Assembly (NCBI GenBank): GCA_009829735.1
Contig: CM020618.1
Span: forward strand, 5,888,882 to 5,952,881
Length of the DNA: 64,000 bases
DNA from: Pyropia yezoensis
Taxonomy: Eukaryota > Rhodophyta > Bangiophyceae > Bangiales > Bangiaceae
Reading direction: 5' to 3'
The position numbers were made by a program, and so were the translations under genes. Under the pieces are notes generated by a model, which was given only the letters and a program-made list of their open reading frames with translations, did not search any database and was not told where the DNA came from. Shown in pieces: positions 21,294-30,826 of the stretch (within the stretch, counting starts at the first letter, position 1; every line of letters begins with the position of its first letter).

Positions 21294-23621
21294 ATGGGGC
21301 GCGGTGACGACGAGTGGGGCGGTCTCCTCCCCGCGTCCACCCCGCCCGTACCGTACAGCTTGCGTCTGCTCCTCCTCGTGTATCTGCCGGCAGCGCTCGT
21401 GTCCGCTGCCGCCACTGCTGTGGACGTGGTGGTCCCCACCGGTACAGCCGTGGGCGTTGTCGTCCGCCCCGTCCCGGTGGCGCCTGTTACGTTTGACGAT
21501 GCCATCCGCTCCTTTGTGCAGACCCCCTCGTTGGTGGGCTTTTCTGGGTGCAAAGTCGACGCGTTCACCCACTTGGCCTACCAAGGCCCATATGATGGTT
21601 ACGCCCGCGTCACCGCGTCGGCCATGACCATGACGGCCGCCGCGGAGACCTGCTCCGCTGGAACCACCCTCCTTGTGCCGTCGGTGCTGCTGGACACCCC
21701 AGCAGACGCAGCTGCTCGGGGCCTGGACGGGGTGGCCGCCGCGCTCGCCGCCCTTGACGATCGCGGTGGCCGGCTGGTGGAGGCTATCCGCCAGTCAGAG
21801 GCGGGGCTGCTCATCGGCTACGAGGCCGCCGGTCGGGTGTGTGGGCTGGACGGGTGGATCCGCCTCGAGGCGGGCACCCTGTTTTTGATTGGCAAGGCCT
21901 CTGGACCGGCGGGGGTGACGCTGTTGGATCTCAACGTCCGCCTCGAGGGGGACCAATCGTTTATTGTGGTCATCGGCGAGCGCGGCGTGTGCCTCTACAC
22001 CGAGCCGCCAAAGCCGACTCAGACGCCGTCGCCAACGCCATCGCGGACGCCTACGCCGACGCCATCTCCATCCCCAACGCCGACGCCGGTACCGTCGCCG
22101 ACACAAACCGCGACGCCGTCACCATCACCCAGCCCAACCCCAAGCGCCACGCCAAGCGCTACGGCCACGCCTACTCTGGAGCCTACCGCGACGCCATCAC
22201 CGAGCGCCACGCCGAGCGCGACGCCGTCACCCTCACCCAGCCCAACCCCAAGCGCCACGCCAAGCGCCACGGCCACGCCTACTCTGGAGCCTACCGCGAC
22301 GCCATCGCAGAGCGCCACGCCGAGCGCGACGCCGTCACCATCACCCAGCCCAACCCCAAGCGCCACGCCAAGCGCCACGACTACGCCTACTCTGGAGCCT
22401 ACCGCGACGCCATCACAGAGCGCCACGCCGAGCGCGACGCCGTCACCATCACCCAGCCCAACCCCAAGCGCCACGCCAAGCGCCACGGCCACGCCTACTC
22501 TGGAGCCTACCGCGACGCCATCACAGAGCGCCACGCCGAGCGCGACGGCAAGTCCGACACTCGAGCCGGCGGCAAGTCCGACATCCGAGCCGACGGCGAG
22601 CGCAACCTCCGAGCCGACGGCATCGGTGACGCCAGAGCCAGTGCCTAGCGCGACCCCGTCTCCGTCTGCGGCGCCCGCTGATGCCCTGCCACCTGGCACG
22701 GAGGCGACTGTGTCGTCGGTCGCCCCAACTGGCGACGCTGGCGCCACCGGGGTCCCATCTGCTGCCCCGTCTGCGGAACCTCCCGCTCCCAATGCCGCAG
22801 TGACGCCGCCGGTGGCGCCAAGTCCAGAGGTGGACCCTGAAGCGACACCTTCCCCGTTCCCTCTTCCTTCTTCTCGCCCCACACCCGCCGCCTCTGCTGG
22901 TTCTGTGGTGGAGCCGGCGGCGGTGCCCACGGCGACCCCTGCTGACGAGCCCGAGGAGGGGTCGGCGTGCTTCCCCGCCTCTGCCACCGTCGAGCTGGCC
23001 GATGGATCTCTCGCAGCAGTCGGTGGGGGCTCCCTTACCGTGGGCACCACCGTTCGGACGTCAGCGTCGACGACCAGCGACGTGTTTGCGTGGTCGCACG
23101 CCACCCCAGGTGGGCTCTACCCGTTTGTTGCCATCACCACCGAGGCGGCTGTCCCAAGTAGCCCTTTCAACTTGACGAGCATGGTCGCCAGCCTGCGGGG
23201 CGCTCCGCTTCTCGTGTCCCCTGGCCACTACGTGTACGTGGGAGGGCGGCTGACCGCAGCGGATGCAGTGGTCGTCGGTGACTCTTTGACAGCCGGTGAC
23301 GGCAAGTCGCTGTTGGTGACTGGCGTAGCGCGGGTGACTGCTGCTGGTCTCTTCAACCCTCATACACTCGACGGTCGGATTGTCATCGACGGCGTGCTGG
23401 TGAGCTGCTACACGAGGGCGGTGCACCCATTGCTTGCCGAGGTGTTGCTGGCTCCCCTCCGTTGGGCCTACCTCGCCGCACGGTGGGCCGGCACGATGGA
23501 GCGTGCGGCCTTGCGGGCGGGGGTGAGGGAACGGGGGAGGTCTTGTACTGCTGCGAGGCTCCCCTCAGTCTCTTCTGTTTCTTTTGCTAGGCAGACGGGC
23601 GCGGAGTCTTGTCGAGTCTGA
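21294..23621 (+). CDS. Secreted Hedgehog-type Hint (Hog) domain protein with Pro/Thr/Ser repeats
   Basis: The protein is 775 aa. I start at ATG 21294 because a hydrophobic secretion signal follows directly ([20 protein letters not shown]). A ~220-residue N-terminal domain of unknown fold comes next. Then comes a ~330-residue mucin-like PTPSPSP/ATPS region, built partly from 36-residue repeats. The C-terminal ~200 residues are a Hint domain: [13 protein letters not shown] supplies the nucleophilic Cys, [12 protein letters not shown] is the TxxH-like block, and [11 protein letters not shown] then APLRWAY match the end of animal Hedgehog autoprocessing domains (GVLASCYA, APFRLAH). In Hedgehogs this domain cleaves itself from the N-terminal part and can transfer a sterol. 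Here cleavage before the Cys would release a glycosylated cell-wall or extracellular protein. No N-terminal Hedge signalling domain is visible. Confidence 0.85.
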   Translation: MGRGDDEWGGLLPASTPPVPYSLRLLLLVYLPAALVSAAATAVDVVVPTGTAVGVVVRPVPVAPVTFDDAIRSFVQTPSLVGFSGCKVDAFTHLAYQGPYDGYARVTASAMTMTAAAETCSAGTTLLVPSVLLDTPADAAARGLDGVAAALAALDDRGGRLVEAIRQSEAGLLIGYEAAGRVCGLDGWIRLEAGTLFLIGKASGPAGVTLLDLNVRLEGDQSFIVVIGERGVCLYTEPPKPTQTPSPTPSRTPTPTPSPSPTPTPVPSPTQTATPSPSPSPTPSATPSATATPTLEPTATPSPSATPSATPSPSPSPTPSATPSATATPTLEPTATPSQSATPSATPSPSPSPTPSATPSATTTPTLEPTATPSQSATPSATPSPSPSPTPSATPSATATPTLEPTATPSQSATPSATASPTLEPAASPTSEPTASATSEPTASVTPEPVPSATPSPSAAPADALPPGTEATVSSVAPTGDAGATGVPSAAPSAEPPAPNAAVTPPVAPSPEVDPEATPSPFPLPSSRPTPAASAGSVVEPAAVPTATPADEPEEGSACFPASATVELADGSLAAVGGGSLTVGTTVRTSASTTSDVFAWSHATPGGLYPFVAITTEAAVPSSPFNLTSMVASLRGAPLLVSPGHYVYVGGRLTAADAVVVGDSLTAGDGKSLLVTGVARVTAAGLFNPHTLDGRIVIDGVLVSCYTRAVHPLLAEVLLAPLRWAYLAARWAGTMERAALRAGVRERGRSCTAARLPSVSSVSFARQTGAESCRV
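22113..22544 (+). repeat. Four in-frame 108-bp tandem repeats
   Basis: Units start at 22113, 22221, 22329 and 22437. Each encodes 36 residues of the Pro/Thr/Ser linker of the Hint protein. The units are nearly identical, so they expanded recently and copy number is probably variable between individuals. Confidence 0.9.
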
Positions 23622-23700
23622 ATAGGCGTGATGGAAAGGAAGAGGACTGCCACTGCGTTTCTGGGCCGCCTGTGTGTGTCTCGTGTCGCATGATCAGCGG

Positions 23701-23760
23701 CTGAGAGGGTGCACTCAGAAATCGTCAGTCCCTTGATCCGGTGAGGAGACGCACCGGATC
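23701..23760. terminator. Two hairpins downstream of the Hint gene
   Basis: CTGAG/CTCAG (23701-23718) is followed by a stronger stem GATCCGGTG/CACCGGATC (23735-23743 with 23752-23760, 8-nt loop). They lie in the short gap between two same-strand genes. A role in 3'-end formation is a guess; the structures themselves are clear. Confidence 0.4.
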
Positions 23761-23775
23761 GCTCCTGACGTGAAC

Positions 23776-23998
23776 TCCTCCTCGCTTAAGTTTCCACCTC
23801 CCCACTCCTGCCCTCCTCGGCCGGCTGGCCGTTTTCGTCCCTCGACGCTCTTTCTCTCCCCTCCTCTTTCCCTTTTCTCTCTCCGCCTATTCCCGTCTTT
23901 CCCCTCCTCTGCCCCTCTTCCCCTCGTCTCATTTCCTCTCCCCATCTCTTCGCTACTCTTTACCCCCTATTGCCCTCCTCTCCCGCTCGGCCCCACCA
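23776..23998 (+). promoter_or_regulatory. C/T-rich leader tract
   Basis: More than 200 bp are almost purely pyrimidine (TCTCCCCTCCTC and TTCCCCTCGTCTC runs) just upstream of the gene starting at 24044. The COX6B leader has the same character, which suggests a shared promoter/5'UTR style in this genome. Confidence 0.4.
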
Positions 23999-24043
23999 TC
24001 CTTTTCTGGATTCGCCTGCCGTCCCGCTGGCGCGTCTGGGGTG

Positions 24044-26201
24044 ATGGCGCCCAAGCGCAAGCCCCCCCCCCCCCCTCCCGCTGCTACGTCCTCACCTACG
24101 AGGCGGGCAACGCCGCTGGCCGCACCGCCGCCCACCCGCTGGGGAGTTTCGACACCAAGGCCGCCGCGCTGCGCACTGCTGCTGCCGCCATGACCGACCG
24201 CTGCCCGTGGGGCGCCGCCTGGGCCGCCCCCGCTGGCTTTGACGTCCACATGGCCGCCCGCCGGGCGGCCGATTGCCCCGACGCGGGCACCGTCATCGAC
24301 GTGGTCGACCCGCTGGGCCTGTACAGCCGCGTGCGCATCGCGGTGGTTGAGGGGGGCGGGGGGGGAGGGGCGGGGGAGGGGGGGGGGCGCCAACCCCGCG
24401 CAAGCGGCCGGCGGTGGCAACAGCGACGGTGGTGGCGGGGGAGACGACGGCCGTCTCGGAGCCTGTCAAGAAGGGGGCCGGCGCGGGTGCCAAGGCGGCT
24501 CCGACGCGGCCGTCCAAGGCGGCGGCGGCACCGGCGGCACCGGCGCCGGCCGCCAAGAAAGCAGCTGCGCAGACGGCGCCCCGCGCCGCCCCCGTGCGGG
24601 CGGCCAGGGTGGCAGCGGCGGCGCCGACCAAGAAGAGAGCGGCGGCGGCGCCGTCGACGGCGGCGGCCAAAAAGGCGAAAACGGCCGCGGCTAAGGAGGA
24701 CGCTGCGGGAGCTGCCGCCGCGCGTGTGGTCGTGGCCAAGCCGACGACCGCCAAGATCAAAAAGGGAGCAGCAGCTCCTGCTAAAAAGGCGGCAGCGGCA
24801 CCTGCAAAGAAGGCGGCAGCGGTGCTTGCCGAGAAGGCGGCAGGGGCGCCTGCCAAGAAGGCCGTGGCGAAACCGACAAAGGCAGCTGCCGCCGCGCTGG
24901 CCTCCGCCACATCCACGTCGGCAACGACGGCAGCGGCCAAGAAGACTGCCGCCGTACGTGCCAAGAAGGCCACCACCGCTGCACCCCAGGCGGAACCCAC
25001 GGCTCTGGCGAGAAAGGCCACCACGGCACCAGCCAAGACGGTGGCCGGAGCAGCAGCCAGCAAGACGGCGGGGGGGACTGCCAAGGCCACCGCGGCACCG
25101 GCCAAGACGGTGGCTAGAGCAGCAGGCAACAAGACGGCGGGGGGGACTGCCAAAGCCGCCACGGCGGGGGCGGCGCGCTCAGGCGCGACGGCCGCGACAG
25201 CAGCAGCGGCAAGGGCGGATGCCACCGCCGCCCTCCCCCCCCGGGATGTGTACGTCCTCACCTATGAGGAGGGCAGCCACTACTCTCCACCTCGCACGAC
25301 GGTCGTCGGGGTGGTGGCGACGCGCACCGCTGCGCTGCGCGCCGCCGTGGCTGCCGCCCACGCACGCAGCTGCTTTGGCGATGACTGGACCGACACCGAC
25401 GCGTTTGAAACGCACGCGGTGGCCGCGACGGCGGGTGAAGTGACGGACGGCGCCACGCTGGTGGACGTGGCGGACCAAGAGGGCGACTACTTCCTTGTCC
25501 GCGTCCAGCAGGTGCGGGTGGACGCGGCAGTGTCGCGCCGGGCGCGGCAGGCAGACGCGGCGGTTGGTCCACCGGCCGCCCCGACCGGCACCGTGTACGT
25601 GCTGACGAGGGAGGAGGGGGACTCCTACTCGCCGCCCGTGTCGCGCGTCGTGGCAGTGGTGACGTCACCCGCGGCGGCGGTTGCCGCCGCGGCGGCGGCC
25701 ATGGCCGGCTCCCCCTACGTGGGCGGCTTTTGGGACGACCACGACAGCCGCGCGGAGCGCGTCAAGCCGGCGACGCGGCGCGTACGGGACGGCGGGACGG
25801 TCGCGCGCGCCGACAGCGGCAACGGCGTCTTTGCCCGCGTGTGGGTGCAGGTGTGCACCCCAGCGGGTGCAGCCGCCGCCGCGGCGGCCGGCGCGGCCGC
25901 CGCTGCGGCAGCCGGCGCTGCTGCCACCGGCGTCGCGTCAGCGGGGCGGTCTGGCGGGTGGGCGGCGGCCCCCGCGCCGGGCGCGGCAGCCGCCGTCATG
26001 AACGCGCAGGTGGCGGGGACAACCCCCCCCTTGAGCTCTGGCGCTTCGTCTGCGGCGTCCTCGTCCTCGTCCTCGTCGTCTGGAGCACCCTGGGGGGGGA
26101 TGGGGGGGGGGGGGTGGGGCAAGCAGACCGCCCGCAAGACCACCACCCGGTCACGCCCGCCACCGCGGCGGGTGTCCGAGCCGGGGTGGGACCCGGTGGG
26201 G

Positions 26202-26255
<54 letters not shown>

Positions 26256-26336
26256 GCCGCCGCCGCGGCGGCGCCGGCGGCGCGGGCTCGCGGCGGCGGG
26301 GCGCGCACCAAGCAGACGGCCCGCAAGAGCAGCTAG
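24044..26336 (+). CDS. Histone-H1-like protein with three copies of an unknown domain and a histone H3 tail mimic at its C-terminus
   Basis: The start ATG gives MAPKRKPPPP. A 14-C run (24062-24075) and G runs at about 24353-24388 each shift the frame by one base, so the gene is read in three pieces; run-length error is the likely cause. Domain copy 1 (YVLTYEAG to about 24350) is followed by a long Lys/Ala-rich segment with repeated APAKKAAA units, like the tail of linker histone H1. Domain copies 2 (DVYVLTYEEGSHYSPP) and 3 (TVYVLTREEGDSYSPP) follow, about 95 residues each; I do not recognise this domain. After a poly-Ala linker the last residues are ARTKQTARKSS, identical in ten positions to the start of histone H3. 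An earlier partial copy, KQTARKTT, lies at 26121. The composition implies a DNA-binding chromatin protein in the nucleus; the role of the mimic is inference. Confidence 0.7.
25021..25158 (+). repeat. Two 69-bp in-frame repeats in the Lys/Ala region
   Basis: Tandem units 25021-25089 and 25090-25158 encode 23-residue copies around APAKTVA and KTAGGTAKA. They differ at only a few bases. Such duplications lengthen the basic H1-like tail. Confidence 0.75.
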
Positions 26337-26396
26337 TCGCGCCCGCCGCCGCGGCGGGTTGCCGAGCCCGGGTGGGATCCGGCGGGCCCCACTGAC
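26337..26396 (+). pseudogene. Post-stop remnant of the duplicated tail module
   Basis: Directly after the TAG at 26334-26336, and in the same frame, the sequence reads SRPPPRRVAEPGWDPAGPH and a stop. It copies SRPPPRRVSEPGWDPVG at 26151-26204. A 186-189-bp module (KQTARK plus SRPPPRR) was therefore duplicated, and the second copy now stops right after the H3-like residues. Confidence 0.65.
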
Positions 26397-27673
26397 GCTT
26401 CCCTCCTGCCCAGTGGCGCGGTGCGGAAGGGAGCACCTACGAGACAGATATGGGGGGGGGGGGCGGGGAGATTCGGGGGCGATGGAGGGGGGGGGCGGTG
26501 GGAGAGCGTTTGTGCGTGGCTGTCATCCGTTTGCCCCGCGGCCTACCGTCACAGTGGCGGCGGTGGTGGTCACGCCTGCGTACAGTACACTGGAGAGGAG
26601 GGGGCTGAAGGGCGCCGGACCTTTTTTCCAGGGCGCCGCCGAGTTCATTGACCACCGACAGCCGGGCGGAGGGGTGGGCGGCGCAAGGGTGGGCAAGCCC
26701 GCCGCCGCCTACCGCCAATGGCTCAACGGTGCGGTGCGCTTTGCCCGCCCGCCGGCGGGCGGCGACTGCCCCACGTGGCCGCCACGGCGGCCGCGTTGGT
26801 GGCTGGCCGCCACAACTGCTGTGACACCGGCCGGCACGTCTCTGCCGAGGTCAGGGTGCGGGGGGCGGTGCCGCCGCCGCCGCTGCCAGCGGGGGAGGTC
26901 CGGTCGCCCGCCCGCCCGCCCGCCCGCCCGCCACAGCCCCACTCCTATCCCCGCTCGTTTCTGACGGCCGCCTCCTGAGGGCTGTGTCATGAGCCGCCGC
27001 TGGCTCTGCTGCCGCTGCTGGACGGGCCACGCCCAGCGGGCGGCAGCGAAGAAGAGGGGGGGTGATGGTACGGTACAAAGGCGCCGTGCCCCCCCGCGGG
27101 CTCTCCGAGGAGACCCCCGCCGGTGAGATGCCCACCGCCGGCCAGTCAGGGACCCCCGCCGCTGCCCTTGACGGTAGCCGCACCTCGCCTGTTCGTCACC
27201 GACGCCTGAACCCCGCCCGACCCGCCAGACGCCCCTCCCTCGCCTCCCCCGTGCCACCCACGTGCGCGCCGCACGACGGCGGCGGTGCCGCCGCCGCCGC
27301 CGCCGCCGCCGCCTCGGCCACTGCTACAGCGCTCTCCGCGATGGCCACACCTACCGCCGCCGCCACTCCCGCGGGGGCGACGTTTCCACAGCTTTTACCC
27401 CCCCTTCCCGCCTTGCCGCCTGGGACGGCCTCGCCACCGCCCAGCGCCACTGCGCTTTCCTCAGCCGCCACCGGTAGTACCTTCGCCCCGTCAGGCCCGC
27501 CGCTGCTGCCCGCCGTCGCCGCTGCCGCGGCGGCCGCCACCAGCACGCCCCCCACAACCGGCGCTCCCACTCCCCATGCATGGGCGATGGGGCGGTGTCC
27601 ACTGTGGTGGGTGTGCACGCCCCAGGCCGTCGCTGTTGCGCGGGTCGGGGATCCTCACCGCACCACGACTAAA
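26397..27673. other. Low-complexity GC-rich region, no supported gene
   Basis: Contains poly-G runs (about 26451-26496), a GCC-triplet stretch (27285-27316) and open frames on all strands that read as Ala, Arg or Pro runs. A TACAGTACA word at 26581 is the only motif shared with other intergenic regions. Confidence 0.4.
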
Positions 27674-29426
27674 TCATGCCCCCGCTGCAAAATGATAATC
27701 TGTTCCCTTTCGGGCCAGCCGCTCTGCCGCGTACTCTCCGAGCATGTAGACCGACGCCATGGACCCCGCCGACGGGGTCATGGACGGGATGGCCGACGCT
27801 TCGACGACGTGCAGGCGGCCCACCCCCCGGACGCGGAGCCCCCCGTCGAGGACCCGCCCGACGCCACAGCCGCCCACCATGTGCTGCGTCGTGCCCGTGG
27901 TGGCGCGCACAAACGCGTCGTCGACGGGCGCCCCACCGGCGGGCGCCACGGGGGTCATCCCAAAGGCGGGGGGAAACGCGCGGGTGACGGCCTGGAGGGT
28001 GCGCATGCAGGCGCCGAGCGTCGCCACCTCCCCAGCGTCGGCGAGCAGGTTGGGCGCCACGACGGGCGCCGCCGTCGGGTCGTTGCCCGGCGGCAGCGTC
28101 AGGGTGGCCGTCGACGTGGGGTTGGACAGGCACGCCGAGATGTACTCTCGGCGCCCCGGCGGCGACCGTAGTGGCACAAACCCAAAGACCAGGTACGAGC
28201 CGCTGCCACTGCGCTCGCGGCCCAGCCCGGCGGCGGCCGACGTGCCCAGCACCCCCCCACGGCCCGCCCGCCACTGGGCGAACGCCTCTGGCGAGCGGAG
28301 GAGCGTCACGTTGTTGACCTTGGCGAGAGGCAACCCGCCATACTCTGCGTCCACCTGCCCATACGGGCGGGTCTGCATGCGGGTGCCAACGGGGAGGTCC
28401 ACCGCAACGGGGATGCCCGCCGCCCGCAACGCGCCGGCGGGGCCGACGCCCGAACGGAGGAGCAGCACCGGCGAGCCGTACGGGCCCGCCGCGGAAATGA
28501 CCGCCCGAGTGGCACGGAGGGTGGACCGCCGGCCGCGGCCACCGCCAGGGGGGGACGCCCCCCGGTGGCCGCCCAGGTACTCGACGCCCACCGCCACCAG
28601 GCGGCGGCGGCGGCGGCTCTGGTGGCGGCCGCCGCGGCGGGCGAGGAGCACCCGCGTGACCGTCACGCCCTGCCGCACCTCCAGATTGGCCCCGCATGGC
28701 CCCGCCACCACTGGCGCCACGTACGCGCTGCACGCGTCGGCGCGGCGGCCGGCAGCGTCGGCGGCCAGCCGGTGCACCCACACCCCCTTTTGGGGCTGCC
28801 GCCCGAGTGCCGCTCAATCGTCCACGGTGGGCAGCCCCGCACGGCGGGCGGCGGCCAGCCACTCGTCTGTATAGTCTTGCCACAGTCGCCGGGGCGGGGT
28901 GGCCACCCCCAGCGTCCGCGCCGCGCGGTCATAGTACCGCCCTGCGGTGGAGGCGTTGAGGCCCGTCACCCCCCACCCGCCGACGGGGTCACCGCGCCCC
29001 ACCGGCAGCGTCCATTGGCCCAGGTTGATCAGGCTCGTCCCGCCCAGGGAGGCGCCCGTCAGGAGCAGCAGCCGCCGCCCGTCGACGCCCGCTGACGGGG
29101 CGCCGGTCATGACTTGCGTGAGGGACGGCACTGGCCAGGTGGCGGTGTTGAGCCGCATCGCCCGCACCAGCAGCTCTTCGGTATCGTTGCGGGGGGCGCC
29201 CCGCTCCAGCACTACCACCCGTGCGTGGGGGAGGGCGGTGCACAGGCGGGCGGCGAGGGTGCTCCCGGCCGTGCCGCCGCCGACAATGACAAAGTCGGCC
29301 GCGTCGTCGGCAGGGGGGGGGGGGGGGGGGGGGGGGGGGAGGGCTCGCCGCCGTGACGACGCCGGCGCCAGAGGCAGCGATGAGGAGGGGGAGGAGCGCC
29401 ACCAAGGCCGAGGAGAGGCGAGCCAT
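27674..29426 (-). CDS. GMC-family FAD-dependent oxidoreductase, secreted, with an in-frame TGA
   Basis: A signal peptide (MARLSSALVALLPLLIAASG, start at 29426) and a poly-Pro tract lead into the FAD-binding fingerprint DFVIVGGGTAGSTLAARL. GMC signature 1 (LGGTSLINLGQW) and signature 2 (AAGPYGSPVLLLRSGVGP) are present, as is the C-terminal TQHMVGGCGVG block with the catalytic His. The total of about 584 codons is typical. Two breaks are visible. A 27-G run (29313-29339) separates the signal peptide frame from the domain frame. An in-frame TGA (28814-28816) interrupts the protein about one third of the way in, with good coding on both sides. The usual Asn near the end (S/G-G-N) is replaced (SAGSMAS). 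Substrate unknown; relatives oxidise alcohols or sugars. It may be a young pseudogene. Confidence 0.75.
29313..29339. repeat. 27-nt poly-G tract inside the GMC gene
   Basis: An uninterrupted G run encodes poly-Pro on the minus strand. The tract is a likely assembly-length error or a slippage hotspot, and it explains the frame change after the signal peptide. Confidence 0.8.
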
Positions 29427-30826
29427 CCTCTGGGTACCCGCTGCGGAAATGCACCCGCCGTTCGCGGCTGGGGCCGCACGAGAGGGGGGGGTTCACGGCT
29501 GGAAGCGGTCCGCACCCCGCCCGAGAGAGGCCCAAAAACGCGCACAAGAGGCCCGCGCGGCCGTGGTCCCCGCCCGTCACGCACGGCGGGCATGTCGCGC
29601 ACGACGGGGGGGGGACTGCAGCCACGGGACGCCCTCCTTGGAGGGGCACGTCTTCGACAAATGAGAAAAGGCAAAGCCGAGAGTGTGGCTGGCCAACAAG
29701 ATCCAGCGCAGAGGCGGCGTGACCTCGGGAGCCCTCGTCCCCGACTCGTGGGCGGCGGGCGGGCGCGACCGGGAGGCTGCACCCCGCCATCTAGCTAGCA
29801 CGCAGCAGAATCGAGTGGAGGGGCAACGGCGGCTCAAGGGAGGGGGTCTGTCTGGGCCACGGGGCGGCTGGCCCGTACCTCACATGCCGAGTACAGTACA
29901 GTACTGTACATAGCGGCACACCCAGACCCTCGGAGCACGCGCACCCATCCTGCACTGAAGTGCTGGTGCACCGAAGGGGGAGGCTGCAGCTCCCCACCTT
30001 AAATTCTAGTACCTCCACGTGCCGTCCGGACGAATGGAGAACAGGAAAAAAATGTCTCTCTCTATCTCGCCCGCCCCCCACGGCTCGGGGGTTCCTCCTT
30101 GTACTGTACAGTATACCCTCGATAGAGCGGGCGGGGAGCAGGAGAATGTGCCGTCGCCGCGCCCTCTACCCGCTTCCCCCCACACCCCGCCCTCTCTTCC
30201 CCCCCCCCCCCCCCCCCCGCCGTGGGGGGAGGCCCAGGGTGCCCTCGCTCCCCCCCCCTCCGCTCTCTCAGCCCTCGCTGGGGCCTCTCCTACCGCCTCG
30301 CCGCACCCGTCGCCGGTCCGCGTGCCACAGCGCCACCTCCATGTCAGCCGTCCATGACCTACCAGAGCCCTCCACCTTAGGGAGCACAGGGTCGGCCAAG
30401 CTGCCACGGCTGCACGACCGCGCCGGCCAGGAGCCCCCTGCCTTCCCGCACCCCCCCATTGATGGAAGATGGTCCGCCCGGTAACCCGACACGGCCGCAC
30501 CGCCGTGCTTCCCCTTGACCGCCCCGCTTGCCGTCCGTGTCCAACCCCACAACGACCGCCCACTCGCCGGCCCCCAGCGATAGCACGGCGCCCGCGCCGC
30601 TCGTCGTCCTCCCTCGTTCTCCCGGCATCCTCCCCGTCCAACGACCCGTCCTCTGCGCGGTCCGACTGAAGTCTCTGCTCCAGCCCGCTTGGCGAAAAGT
30701 GGATGGGTCCCCTGGGGTGTGCTTCCGCCAGGGGGAGGGGAAATTTCCCCACAAGGGACAACTACCCCTCCAGCTCGATCAGAGTCCTCGACGCGCCCAG
30801 CGCCCGGAAGTCCTTGTCCTCCGTTC
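29427..30826. other. Intergenic region with palindromic GTACAGTACTGTAC motifs
   Basis: No gene supported. A perfect 14-bp palindrome GTACAGTACTGTAC (29896-29909) lies about 470 bp upstream of the GMC start, and TACTGTACAGTA (30102-30113) lies further upstream. A poly-C tract at about 30200-30218 is also present. The palindromes are candidate regulatory sites. Confidence 0.4.

Noticed and set aside
22019-23104. Minus-strand Val/Gly-rich ORF opposite the Hint gene
   Set aside because: Its periodicity simply mirrors the 108-bp repeats of the plus-strand gene.
28814-28816. Selenocysteine at the in-frame TGA of the GMC gene
   Set aside because: GMC enzymes have no conserved Cys or Sec at this position, and I saw no SECIS-like element. 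A nonsense mutation or error is simpler.
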